Of a stretch of 64,000 nucleotides of DNA, positions 1-14,221 are shown one piece after another. Below the pieces are notes generated by a model, which saw nothing but the letters and a program-made list of their open reading frames with translations, had not been told where the DNA came from and searched no databases. Origin of the DNA: Xiphophorus maculatus. Its lineage: Eukaryota; Chordata; Actinopteri; Cyprinodontiformes; Poeciliidae. The position numbers and the translations under genes were made by a program. How positions within the stretch are numbered: the first letter of the stretch is position 1; every line of letters starts with the position of its first letter. The stretch is taken from the NCBI RefSeq assembly GCF_002775205.1, contig NC_036459.1, forward strand, positions 2,983,466-3,047,465, given 5' to 3'.

Positions 1-43
1 GTGGCATCATTTAGATTTTTGTCAGAGTCGAAGTCAGCTTTAA

Positions 44-439
<396 letters not shown>

Positions 440-470
440 ACCGTTACAGCTTCAAAACTACAAACCCAAC

Positions 471-486
471 GGCTCTTTTAAGAGCC
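471..486 (+). terminator. Histone 3' stem-loop of left H2A
   Basis: GGCTCTTTTAAGAGCC is a 6-bp stem with a TTTA loop, flanked by CCAAC and ACCCAC. This is the SLBP-binding hairpin that replaces a poly(A) tail on replication-dependent histone mRNAs. The purine-rich CAAAAGCAAA about 15 bp downstream could be the histone downstream element. Confidence 0.96.
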
Positions 487-1677
<1,191 letters not shown>

Positions 1678-1705
1678 ATCTACCAGCTTCTTGCTACAAA
1701 CCAAC

Positions 1706-1721
1706 GGCTCTTTTAAGAGCC
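1706..1721 (+). terminator. Histone 3' stem-loop of left H4
   Basis: GGCTCTTTTAAGAGCC followed by ACCCAC. It is the same hairpin as at the H2A gene and the expected SLBP target. Confidence 0.96.
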
Positions 1722-2482
1722 ACCCACACTTCTTAAAGAGACGATTCTGAATTTTAATATTTATTCTCTGCTTCTAAAGACTTGTATTGTGGTATATATG
1801 ACTGAATTTTATTTTTAACACTAAACACAATTGATTGTTGGAGCTAGAATTATGTATTGATGAATATGACTCTAACCCCATATTGTGTCTGGAAATTGTG
1901 ATTACTACATAGTACTAAAACATTTATAATGTATAAATCGGGGGATTGTTAGACAGATGTCCAGACAAAAGTCATCCTGGATTGGCAGAGTACTCAACAT
2001 TCATTCTCAAGTAAATAAAGCCCTACCTCAATTTTTTTTATTTTATAAAGCATTCAAGAAATTCAAAATTATACTTTTGAATAGTTTTTTTTTTCTTCAC
2101 TCTGAGTATCCAAGAATAATTTACTCAATTAAGGGTAGCTAAGAAACCCTTACTTTCTACCCTTTTTTATAGTAAAAGTGAAACTATGTGGTAAAGCAGC
2201 TCCTAAAATTATTGTTCCCAAAAATTACTCAAGTAAATGTGACTGAGTAAATATAATTAATAGATATCCACCTCTGCCATAATATCAGATATTAATAAAA
2301 TGAAAGGTGGAAAAAATGAAATAATCAACAAAAATCTATGTAAAAAGTCATGGACAACATATCATTAACATGTTATTCAGGTGTCATAAGATTTATTTAA
2401 TTTGTAAGTTTCAAATGAAAAACTTTGATAGTTTCTTTAACATGTAAAAATATCAATAACTGATGATTTCTGCTTGAACTCT
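1722..2482. other. Intergenic DNA between left H4 and H2B
   Basis: AT-rich. Around 2000-2280 it contains a decayed teleost repeat recognisable from AGTACTCAA, TTACTCAAGTAAATGTGACT and CACCTCTGCC near its end. The same repeat is present inverted at about 10680-10980, so it was there before the arms were duplicated. No coding potential is seen. Confidence 0.55.
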
Positions 2483-2507
2483 AATATATATATATATATA
2501 TATATAA
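2483..2507. repeat. (AT)n microsatellite, left arm
   Basis: About 12 AT units directly upstream of the H2B promoter. The matching tract in the right arm is about twice as long (10423-10476). Confidence 0.95.
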
Positions 2508-2527
2508 AAGGAAACATCAAGGCAGTG

Positions 2528-3055
<528 letters not shown>

Positions 3056-3083
3056 ACCTGCTGTTTACCATCTAAACCACAAA

Positions 3084-3099
3084 GGCCCTTTTTAGGGCC
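3084..3099 (+). terminator. Histone 3' stem-loop of left H2B
   Basis: GGCCCTTTTTAGGGCC followed by ACACAAA. It is a variant hairpin with GGCCCT/AGGGCC in the stem and a TTTT loop, shared by both H2B copies and different from the GGCTCT stem of the other genes. Confidence 0.94.
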
Positions 3100-3680
3100 A
3101 CACAAATATAACTTGAAGCAGAAATCCTGTTTATTCCAAAGGCGAAGTTTTGTATTAAATGTATGAAAAGTGTGATGTAAAGTAGAAACAACGTGGGAGT
3201 TCCACCCTTTCATGCATCGTAATTGTCTGTTTTCAGTGTTCTCACGTTTAATATTTCTTTTCATTTTGAACCTGTAAAACATTTATACTGATTCCAGTTC
3301 CCATATCCGTGGAAGATTTATAGATTTATTAATAAAACCTTTTGAATTTGTTCCATATGGTTTGAAATATTTGTCTTCATTTTGTTACAATTCTCCAATT
3401 TGGTCAGTAACTATGATACACAGCAAAATCTGTTATATCCTTAAATTAGCTTATTTGTCATATTTTGAACTTTTTTTGTAATCCATGTTTATTTATATTC
3501 AATCTAACTTATCCCAAAAAAATTATTCAATGGAATATAACTGGGAAAACAATTAAGACAGAATTATAGCTTTCAACTAAAAATAAATGCAAGGATTCAC
3601 AATATAAAATGCAAAATAAAAGGCTATAATTACAAATAACAGGTTCTATTTATTGTAATTCATGTTGCCAAGATAATATC

Positions 3681-3960
3681 CTTCATTTTGGGGGGGAAAG
3701 AATACTAGGACTGGCATGCATTTACTAGTGATTTAGCTTTATTTTGAATTGTGATTTATTTTTTTGATTTCATTTTTACTGGATTCATTAATGGAATAAT
3801 CACCTTATTCCATTGGAATAATTGCTGGAAGCGCAGGTCGGTCTTTAGTTCTACTTTTTTTTTTTTTAAATGAAAAGGGTCATAAATAGATCACCCTTCA
3901 TGATTTACATATTAGTAAACACTTAAATTTAAAAATATTCGTCTTAAGGTGTATGTAGGT
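3681..3960. other. Spacer start with an H3 fragment
   Basis: Non-coding. AATGGAATAA and its complement form a 10-bp hairpin at 3790-3814. Positions 3825-3845 repeat exactly a 21-nt stretch of the H3 coding strand (4161-4181) in the same orientation. A T-run follows. Confidence 0.6.
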
Positions 3961-3976
3961 GGCTCTTAAAAGAGCC
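3961..3976 (-). terminator. Histone 3' stem-loop of H3
   Basis: The minus strand reads GGCTCTTTTAAGAGCC, followed by ACCTAC. It lies 31 bp past the H3 stop codon. Confidence 0.96.
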
Positions 3977-4007
3977 GTTGGTTTGTTGAAGCGAGTCAGA
4001 AGTCAGT

Positions 4008-4566
<559 letters not shown>

Positions 4567-5529
4567 TTAGATTTGAATTTTCAAAATAAAGCGCGAGAGA
4601 CGTCTAAATAAAGGAAGAGGGGAAGGGGGGAATGTTACACGTTTAAAGAAAACGTTGAAATTTATATTAATTGATCCTTACACTAGCCACGAAATATTCT
4701 ACTTTTGAAATGTAACGATTAATACTAACATAATTTTAACTATTGCTCATCACTATAATTATTTGCATCATAAAACATTCTCTTATTATAAAAAGTTGTC
4801 TGCACACAAGTACATGCTGTTCCTTTTATCCATTATTTATTTAGTTACTTAGTTATTGTTTGTAGTTGATGTAAGATCTCATTTTCAACAGGACCCTTCA
4901 AATACATTAAACAGTATAAATAAATACAAAATATAACACACATATAAACGCATTTGAAAATCTGTACAAGTTAGTTAATAAAATATACTTTACTTTACTG
5001 AGCTCCAAGGAGAACTTTATTTGTTAATGAGCTTTACCTTCTAGTGTTAAATATTAGAAAATACAAATATAACAATAAACTACATAAAATGTACTTTAAA
5101 AACCCACCTGCTTCTTCTGTTTCATTTGAGTTGGAAATGTTCAGTATCCTTTATAGTTCACACCCTAAATAATAAATATAAATTTAAACCTGTTCAATAA
5201 GTTATTTCAGTAGTTTACATCCATCTGTCAAAAAGGACACAATTTTAATCTAAAATTACTCAAAACTTAATTTGCTGCAGTTTTAATACAAGGAGTCAAT
5301 CTTAAATAATTCTGTATATTACTGTCAGCTTTTTTAAAAGTGATCAATACTTTGAAACAGGCATATTCTAGAATAGTTAATATCAAAATCATAATTGTAT
5401 TTAGCTGTCCTATGGAGCACAACATTAACATTCAGTCAATCCAGTTGATATATTTGTAAAAATATGTGTATGTTGGAAACAAAAAAACAGATTATTTGTA
5501 GGAGTCATGTCTTAATTTGTATAAGTGGT
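4567..5529. other. Intergenic DNA between H3 and H1
   Basis: AT-rich. Apart from the H3 promoter edge I see no gene, hairpin or recognisable repeat. Confidence 0.55.
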
Positions 5530-5545
5530 GGCTCTGAAAAGAGCC
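5530..5545 (-). terminator. Histone 3' stem-loop of H1
   Basis: The minus strand reads GGCTCTTTTCAGAGCC, the common 6-bp stem with a TTTC loop. It lies 38 bp past the H1 stop codon. Confidence 0.95.
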
Positions 5546-5583
5546 TTTGGTGCCTTAAGCAGTGGTTGGAGGAGAAAAGTTGT

Positions 5584-6186
5584 TTACTTCTTGGCCTTCT
5601 TCGCTGCGGGTTTTTTGGCTCCCGTTTTCTTGGCTGCAGGCTTCTTAGCAGCCTTTGGCTTCTTAGCGGCGGGCTTTTTAGGGCTCTTTTTGGGGCTCTT
5701 CTTGACCACTTTTTTGGGAGATTTCTTGGCTGCTGCCTTCTTTGGGGATTTCTTGGCTGCTGCTTTCTTGGCGGCGGGTTTCTTGGGTGTTGTGGCCTTC
5801 TTGGGAGCTGGTTTCTTTGCCTTGGCGGGAGCCTTCTTCTTCACCACCTTCTTGGCCGGTTTGGCGGCTGTGGGCTCCTTCTTAGCGAGCTTGAAGGACC
5901 CGGTTGCTCCGGTTCCTTTCGTTTGGCTAAGAGTTCCCTTCGTCACAAGCTTGGTGACGGCGGTGTTGATGCGCTTGTTGGCCTTGGCCACATCGACGCC
6001 TTTCCCGGCCAGGACCTTCTTGAGCGCCGCCAGAGAAACTCCCTTGCGCTCCTTGGAGTCGGCCACGGCGGCCACGATGAGTTTGGGTAGGCTGGGTCCA
6101 TCTTTCTTAGCCTTGGTACCGGACTTCTTCTTCGGTGCTTTAGCCGGGGCTTTAGCCGGTGCGGCTGCTGGAGCTACTTCTGCCAT
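5584..6186 (-). CDS. Linker histone H1
   Basis: This gene encodes a 200-residue H1, which binds the nucleosome dyad and linker DNA. Residues 1-30 are an Ala/Pro/Lys tail. Residues about 31-100 form the winged-helix globular domain ([20 protein letters not shown] to [12 protein letters not shown]). The remainder is a Lys/Ala/Pro tail with four SPKK motifs and one TPKK, the CDK phosphorylation and DNA-binding type. It is intronless and has a histone hairpin, so it is a replication-dependent somatic H1 and not H1.0 or the oocyte form. Only one copy is present. It sits on the symmetry axis of the inverted repeat. Antisense open frames here only reflect lysine-rich codon usage. Confidence 0.96.
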   Translation of the reverse strand: MAEVAPAAAPAKAPAKAPKKKSGTKAKKDGPSLPKLIVAAVADSKERKGVSLAALKKVLAGKGVDVAKANKRINTAVTKLVTKGTLSQTKGTGATGSFKLAKKEPTAAKPAKKVVKKKAPAKAKKPAPKKATTPKKPAAKKAAAKKSPKKAAAKKSPKKVVKKSPKKSPKKPAAKKPKAAKKPAAKKTGAKKPAAKKAKK

Positions 6187-6238
6187 GATTCTCAGTTACT
6201 GTTAGTGATTCTCTGTTGTCGTCCAGCAGGAGGCGGAA

Positions 6239-6248
6239 CTTATAAAAT
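6239..6248 (-). promoter_or_regulatory. H1 TATA box
   Basis: The minus strand reads ATTTTATAAG, about 53 bp upstream of the H1 ATG. I could not find a convincing AAACACA H1 box. Confidence 0.65.
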
Positions 6249-6249
6249 T

Positions 6250-7741
6250 CATGAGAACCGTAAAGAGACAACTCAGGCCGCCGCTCTGCTGCCGTCTGAA
6301 ATGCGTCCCCATTTGTGCTTTCTTCGCCACATTTAAGGCTTTAAATCTCCACTAAAGTGGCGTTTTCTATCTTAATTATCATTGTAACGGAAAGACAACT
6401 GTTCTCTCTCTACAATAAGGCCATATTTGCCTGACAGGATTTTCTCTTTTTGATCCAGGAGCGCTGGAAGGTGTCAGAATCTCTTTAATTCTGTGCATCG
6501 AGTAGCGAGTTTTCCCCACATTTCTTCTCCTAAAACATCTAAAATCATTTTGCGGAAGACATAATCGCGGTGCTGTCGATAAAAAAGAAGGTTGCGGACA
6601 AAATAAAAGTATTTTGGTTGTCATGTTTAGATTATATGGGTATTAAATAGGAATGGTTTTCCCGACAGTAAACACACAGAAACTGTCTATGAATAAACCA
6701 GTCAGGATTCCTCTCCTGGAAGAATCCAATAGCAATGACTTATATCCCATCAAATAAATAATCAAAACAAATATTATCAGAATTTTATACCAGATTTTGA
6801 TGTAGAAGTTCACATACGCAGTATGTGTTCATTTTTTTGGGAGTAGAAAATAGATTTATTTCCTCATTATATTATATAATTTGCATTTACAAATCAGATT
6901 GATGGACTCATTTAACAAATGTTAACTGAAAAATCTTTGCATATTTACACTCCTGTAGACTTTTATGTTATTTAAAGTCTCCCAAATTGAATTGATAGTC
7001 ACAAGTAAAACATTTCAAGATATTGATTAGTAGTATTTAATGCAGCATTTAATGCAATTTTTAAAAAATGAGGGGTGGATAGTTTAGGGCACAACACTTA
7101 GACTTTTATGACGTCATTCAGATCATTTTTGACATGAGTGAAATTTTATTTCTCAGGTGAATGGTATTACATATATTAAGAGTTAGAATGTGTTTTGCTT
7201 CTATTGGAAATCTGTTTCAGCGATAGACAGATATGGATTTGGAATAATTTTCTCAACCTATACAGAAATGAAAATCAAAGTATATTTGTACAATCTGTTT
7301 TAAATGGTTGAGTAACTCCACTACGCAGTCAGCAAAACGGAAATAAATGAAAACCAGACTTCTAATAGGATGATCATAAAATTAGCTGGTGGTTTTCAAC
7401 ATTGGAGGAATCGGTGAAATATGAAGCAGCTGTTCGCTTCCATCAAGCGAGTATTGTCTGATCAACGTCCTTCTATTAATACTTGTAATAAATAATAATA
7501 AATAATTTCAACATTTGTTTTATTCTGAATTAAACAGTTTTTTTAGATTAAAGAAACATGGTAGAAAGTAGTTTGAGAAATTTTGGTGTTTGAAATGGAA
7601 CATTGTAATTTTTCTCCAGTTTTAATGGCAAAACAAAAATGTAGGATGAAAGGATTTGTTCAATATTTAACACTTTAGCTTTTCTGCAATTTCTACACAA
7701 CTACATAAGGACTTTTGATTCAAGTTGTATTTGTGTGGCCT
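6250..7741. other. Intergenic DNA between H1 and the right arm
   Basis: Non-coding and AT-rich. It contains a perfect CRE palindrome TGACGTCA at 7109-7116. At 7709-7740 there is a decayed copy of the DNA that normally follows the H2B hairpin (28 of 32 bases match 8330-8361), ending in half of the hairpin stem. Otherwise I see nothing. Confidence 0.55.
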
Positions 7742-8357
7742 GATAGCAAGATATTATCTTGGCCGCATGAATTTCAATAAATAGAACCTGTTATTTCAAT
7801 TATAGCCTTTGGTTTTGTTTTTTATATTGTGATTCCTTGCATTTATTTTTAGTTTTAAGCTATAATTCTATTTTTTTCCCAGTTATATTCCATTGAACTT
7901 TTCTTTTTTGGATGATTACAGTTAGATTGTTTTAATATAAACTGAACATGGATTACAAAACTTAAGAGGTTCAACACAGATGTAAAATAACTAACTTAAG
8001 GATATATATTAGATTAAGACATTTTCGCTGTGTATCATAGTTACAATTCTCCATTTTGGTCAGTTGGTTCTGGAACCAAAAGACAAATATTTCAAACCAT
8101 ATGGAACAAATTCAAAAGGTTTTATTAATAAATCTATAAATCTTCCATGGATATGGGAACTGGAATCAGTATAAATGTTTTACAGGTTCAAAATGAAAAG
8201 AAATATTAAACGTGAGAACACTGAAAACAGACAATTACGATGCATGAAAGGGTGGAACTCCCACGTTGTTTCTACTTTACATCACACTTTTCATACATTT
8301 AATACAAAACTTCGCCTTTGGAATAAACAGGATTTCTGCTTCAAGTTATATTTGTGT

Positions 8358-8373
8358 GGCCCTAAAAAGGGCC
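8358..8373 (-). terminator. Histone 3' stem-loop of right H2B
   Basis: The minus strand reads GGCCCTTTTTAGGGCC. It is identical to the left H2B hairpin although its gene is disrupted. Confidence 0.93.
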
Positions 8374-8401
8374 TTTGTGGTTTAGATGGTAAACAGCAGG
8401 T

Positions 8402-9400
<999 letters not shown>

Positions 9401-9451
9401 CCTGATGTGTTCCTGGGAAACAGCAGAGAATGAGGAGGCTCGGCACAAACT

Positions 9452-9507
9452 ACTATTTACAGAGGCTGCATGTAAATGTGAGCGCGCTGACGCCTGCCTC
9501 CGATTGG
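9452..9507 (-). promoter_or_regulatory. Promoter remnant of right H2B
   Basis: The minus strand keeps CCAAT (9503-9507) and the octamer-like ATTTACAT (9470-9477). The CTATAATA of the left copy is replaced by GTAAATAG. Confidence 0.6.
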
Positions 9508-9558
9508 CTGAGCTCATCGGTAGGTTAGTGTGTCTGTGAGCTGTGAGCCTCTCTAGAG

Positions 9559-10392
9559 CAGTGGTCCCCAACCATCGGGCCGCGGACCGGTACCGGTACG
9601 CGTACCAATTGGTACCGGGCCGCGCAAGAAATAATGAACTACTTCCGGATCTCTTATTTTGAAAATCCTAAACCGGATTTTACCTGTTACGTCTTGCGCG
9701 TCAAAATTGAGCCAACTTGCAGCAGAATGAGTAATAAAACAACATCAGAGTACAGTGAACCCTCGCTATTTCGCGGTTCCGCTGCTTCATGGATTTGCAT
9801 TGCACATTGTGTTCTGCATCCTGATTGGCTAAACAGTCTCTCCGCTTCTTCTCTACCTGTGTGTCAACAACGTTGCGGTTTAATATGTACACGTATGTAA
9901 AACAGCTTGCTTAATTTAACACAATCGATGGTGGCATGTCGGTTTATAAGAATCTTTTTGCCCAGAAGAAAAAAGAGCGACAACAGCTGCCGATAACTAT
10001 GTTCTTCTCTCGACAAAACACACCTGCACCGCGGGCTTTAGAAGAAAAAACCGCTACAGAGCGGAGTCAGGCTGCAGCGGCTCAGTCAGAAGTGAAATAC
10101 ACGTGAGTCTCTATTTGTCCTACTGTACTTTGTTTTGGGGTTTTTTCATAATCATTTTTTATTTTCTCCTGTTCTAATTCAATAACTCAGGTCGCGGTGG
10201 GGCGACGCTGATCTCCGCAATTCGGGCAGGGAATCCGCTTTCAGTTCATATTAAAATTATTATTTTACAGTACAGTAGTTATTTGTATTTGGTTTCAATG
10301 TATTATGGAGTATTTTATTGTATAATAAATGTAAAAAAATAAAGGTTCCTACTTTGTGGATTTCGCCTATCGCGGGTGGTTGGGGACCGCTG
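9559..10392. mobile_element. Non-autonomous hAT element with nested sequence
   Basis: An 834-bp insertion with ends CAGTGGTCCCCAACC and GGTTGGGGACCGCTG, flanked by the 8-bp duplication CTCTAGAG (9551-9558 and 10393-10400). The TIR sequence and 8-bp TCTAGA-centred duplication are typical of hAT (Charlie-like) elements. The left arm has the empty site with one CTCTAGAG at 2528-2535. The interior includes segments such as CAGTGAACCCTCGCTATTTC and GGATTTCGCCTATCGCGGG that resemble Tigger/pogo-type termini, so the element seems composite. No intact transposase is seen. Confidence 0.85.
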
Positions 10393-10417
10393 CTCTAGAG
10401 CACTGCGTTGATGATTC

Positions 10418-10422
<5 letters not shown>

Positions 10423-10476
<54 letters not shown>
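10423..10476. repeat. (AT)n microsatellite, right arm
   Basis: About 27 AT units. It is the counterpart of the shorter tract at 2483-2507. Confidence 0.95.
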
Positions 10477-10479
<3 letters not shown>

Positions 10480-11238
10480 AGAGTTCAAGCAGAAATCATC
10501 AGTTATTGATATTTTTACATGTTAAAGAAACTATCAAAGTTTTTCATTTGAAACTTACAAATTAAATAAATCTTATGACACCTGAATAACATGTTAATGA
10601 TATGTTGTCCATGACTTTTTACATAGATTTTTGTTGATTATTTCATTTTTTCCACCTTTCATTTTATTAATATCTGATATTATGGCAGAGGTGGATATCT
10701 ATTAATTATATTTACTCAGTCACATTTACTTGAGTAATTTTTGGGAACAATAATTTTAGGAGCTGCTTTACCACATAGTTTCACTTTTACTATAAAAAAG
10801 GGTAGAAAGTAAGGGTTTCTTAGCTACCCTTAATTGAGTAAATTATTCTTGGATACTCAGAGTGAAGAAAAAAAACTATTCAAAAGTATAATTTTGAATT
10901 TCTTGAATGCTTTATAAAATAAAAAAAATTGAGGTAGGGCTTTATTTACTTGAGAATGAATGTTGAGTACTCTGCCAATCCAGGATGACTTTTGTCTGGA
11001 CATCTGTCCAACAATCCCCCGATTTATACATTATAAATGTTTTAGTACTATGTAGTAATCACAATTTCCAGACACAATATGGGGTTAGAGTCATATTCAT
11101 CAATACATAATTCTAGCTCCAACAATCAATTGTGTTTAGTGTTAAAAATAAAATTCAGTCATATATACCACAATACAAGTCTTTAGAAGCAGAGAATAAA
11201 TATTAAAATTCAGAATCGTCTCTTTAAGAAGTGTGGGT
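10480..11238. other. Intergenic DNA between right H2B and H4
   Basis: Reverse-complement counterpart of 1722-2480 with the same decayed repeat near 10680-10980. No gene is seen. Confidence 0.6.
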
Positions 11239-11254
11239 GGCTCTTAAAAGAGCC
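11239..11254 (-). terminator. Histone 3' stem-loop of right H4
   Basis: The minus strand reads GGCTCTTTTAAGAGCC, followed by ACCCAC, 28 bp past the stop. Confidence 0.96.
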
Positions 11255-11282
11255 GTTGGTTTGTAGCAAGAAGCTGGTAGAT

Positions 11283-12468
<1,186 letters not shown>

Positions 12469-12484
12469 GGCTCTTAAAAGAGCC
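12469..12484 (-). terminator. Histone 3' stem-loop of right H2A
   Basis: The minus strand reads GGCTCTTTTAAGAGCC, followed by ACCCAC, 31 bp past the stop. Confidence 0.96.
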
Positions 12485-12515
12485 GTTGGGTTTGTAGTTT
12501 TGAAGCTGTAACGGT

Positions 12516-12908
<393 letters not shown>

Positions 12909-12961
12909 CTATATGTTTTCTTTCTTTACAGATGAAGATAATCGTTCCAAGCTGATGTCAG

Positions 12962-13025
12962 CTATATATACACAACGCTGCTGCTCACTCATTGGTCAGA
13001 GTGAGCGTTAGGAGGGTTGTCCAAT
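12962..13025 (-). promoter_or_regulatory. Promoter of right H2A
   Basis: The minus strand has a TATA box TATATATAGC (12962-12971), 60 bp before the ATG, and ACCAATGAG (CCAAT at 12991-12995). A second CCAAT lies on the plus strand at 13021-13025. Confidence 0.75.
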
Positions 13026-13334
13026 CACAGTTGAGCTGGTGTCACTTTTCAGTTTGCGCCACAAATTTCCACTTCCCGACACGGTCCCTTTCAAAATAAG
13101 GCGAACATTTCAAATTCAAATTTAGAAAAGATACGGTACAAACTCATTGTGGACAAATGGAAACAGTGGAACTTTTCTTTTTGGAATGTAAAAATTATAC
13201 ACATGAAAGCCTGGTATTAATTATACATTTAAATATGAATATAAGTAAGTTAGAAGTAAGGCAGCTACTTCAAAGGTAAGCTGGGGATGGAGTTTTTAGC
13301 AGCATTTTTTATTTTTTTAAGAAGAGCATGTATT

Positions 13335-13385
13335 ATTATTAAATTTCCCTTGTGGATCAATAGAGTATTTTTGAATTTGAATCTG
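13335..13385 (+). mobile_element. LINE 3'-tail fragment
   Basis: TTCCCTTGTGGATCAATAG followed by GAATTTGAAT-type repeats is the usual 3' end of fish L2-like LINEs. Only the tail remains. The flanking 13026-13334 has no gene. Confidence 0.5.
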
Positions 13386-13439
13386 TATATCTCATCCATT
13401 CTCCAATCTTGAAGGTTGTAATGTGGCATGTACTGTATG

Positions 13440-14155
13440 GTTGTTGTTTTTTTACAGTAAAACATACTGTAATTACTGTATGTTTTTGAAAACTACATAC
13501 ATCTGTGAACTGTGTCTTGTTTAGTAGGCTGGCATCTAATGTAGTCGGTTTAAGATCAATAAGTTTGGTGTGTTACAGTAAATTATATTAAATTACAACT
13601 GAGTCCTGAAAACTACAGGATCGTTAAATAAACTAACTTTTCATAAACTATGAGGGATTCTATTGAAAACTATTGCATAGTAAACTACAACGAACTTCTT
13701 TCAAATGCGCTAAATTTGAGTACATTGCAAAAGAATCTAATAAACTACAGTGACGTCACTAAAACTGCAGTAAATGTGTGTCAGCTATAGCAGAATACAA
13801 CTATTTACATTTTATTTTATCAGAATTGATCTCAGTAAATTATAGCATGGATCAGTAAGCTAGGTAATTTCAGTAAATGTTAATAAACCATAATTGAGTT
13901 CATTAATACTATGGTGCAATTCAGTAAATTACAATTAACATTTTTAAAATACAGCAAATTTGAATAAACGACAGAAAAGTAAGCTACTATACATTTAATG
14001 CACTGTAGAAGTAGTAATTCCAATAAATAACAGTGATGTTCAGGGACAGAACAGTAGATTTGAGTTAACTAAAGCAGAATTAAATAAACTACGTAATAAA
14101 TCAGAACTGTTTTCACTAAACTATAGAGTAGATCAGTAAACTACAGCAGAATGAT
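13440..14155. repeat. Degenerate repeats of AGTAAACTACA type
   Basis: About 20 loose copies of a motif near CAGTAAA(C/T)TACAG recur at irregular 20-50 bp intervals, for example at 13456, 13577, 13679, 13740, 13831, 13905 and 14138. The block includes a CRE palindrome TGACGTCA at 13751-13758. It ends just before the CNOT2 first exon. It could be an old minisatellite or the inside of a decayed element. Confidence 0.55.
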
Positions 14156-14187
14156 GGCCCTCAGAGGTCAGCATCTCAGCATCCTGT

Positions 14188-14221
14188 CGGCCATCTTGTA
14201 GTGGGAGGACAGATTGATGCG
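14188..14221 (+). promoter_or_regulatory. cnot2: Likely CNOT2 first non-coding exon with YY1-type site
   Basis: CGGCCATCTTG (14188-14198) is the reverse complement of the YY1 core CAAGATGGCCG, common at initiation sites of housekeeping genes. The exon would end at 14221 before GTGAGC. It has no ATG in frame with the first coding exon, so it would be 5' UTR. Placement is by motif and donor only. Confidence 0.5.

Noticed and set aside
5525-6205. Long plus-strand open frame over H1
   Set aside because: Antisense shadow of the Lys/Ala-rich H1 gene. Its Phe/Leu/Ala-rich product has no family resemblance.
9634-9900. 88-codon frame in the hAT element
   Set aside because: No transposase motif. It lies over AT-rich and TIR-like DNA of the element.
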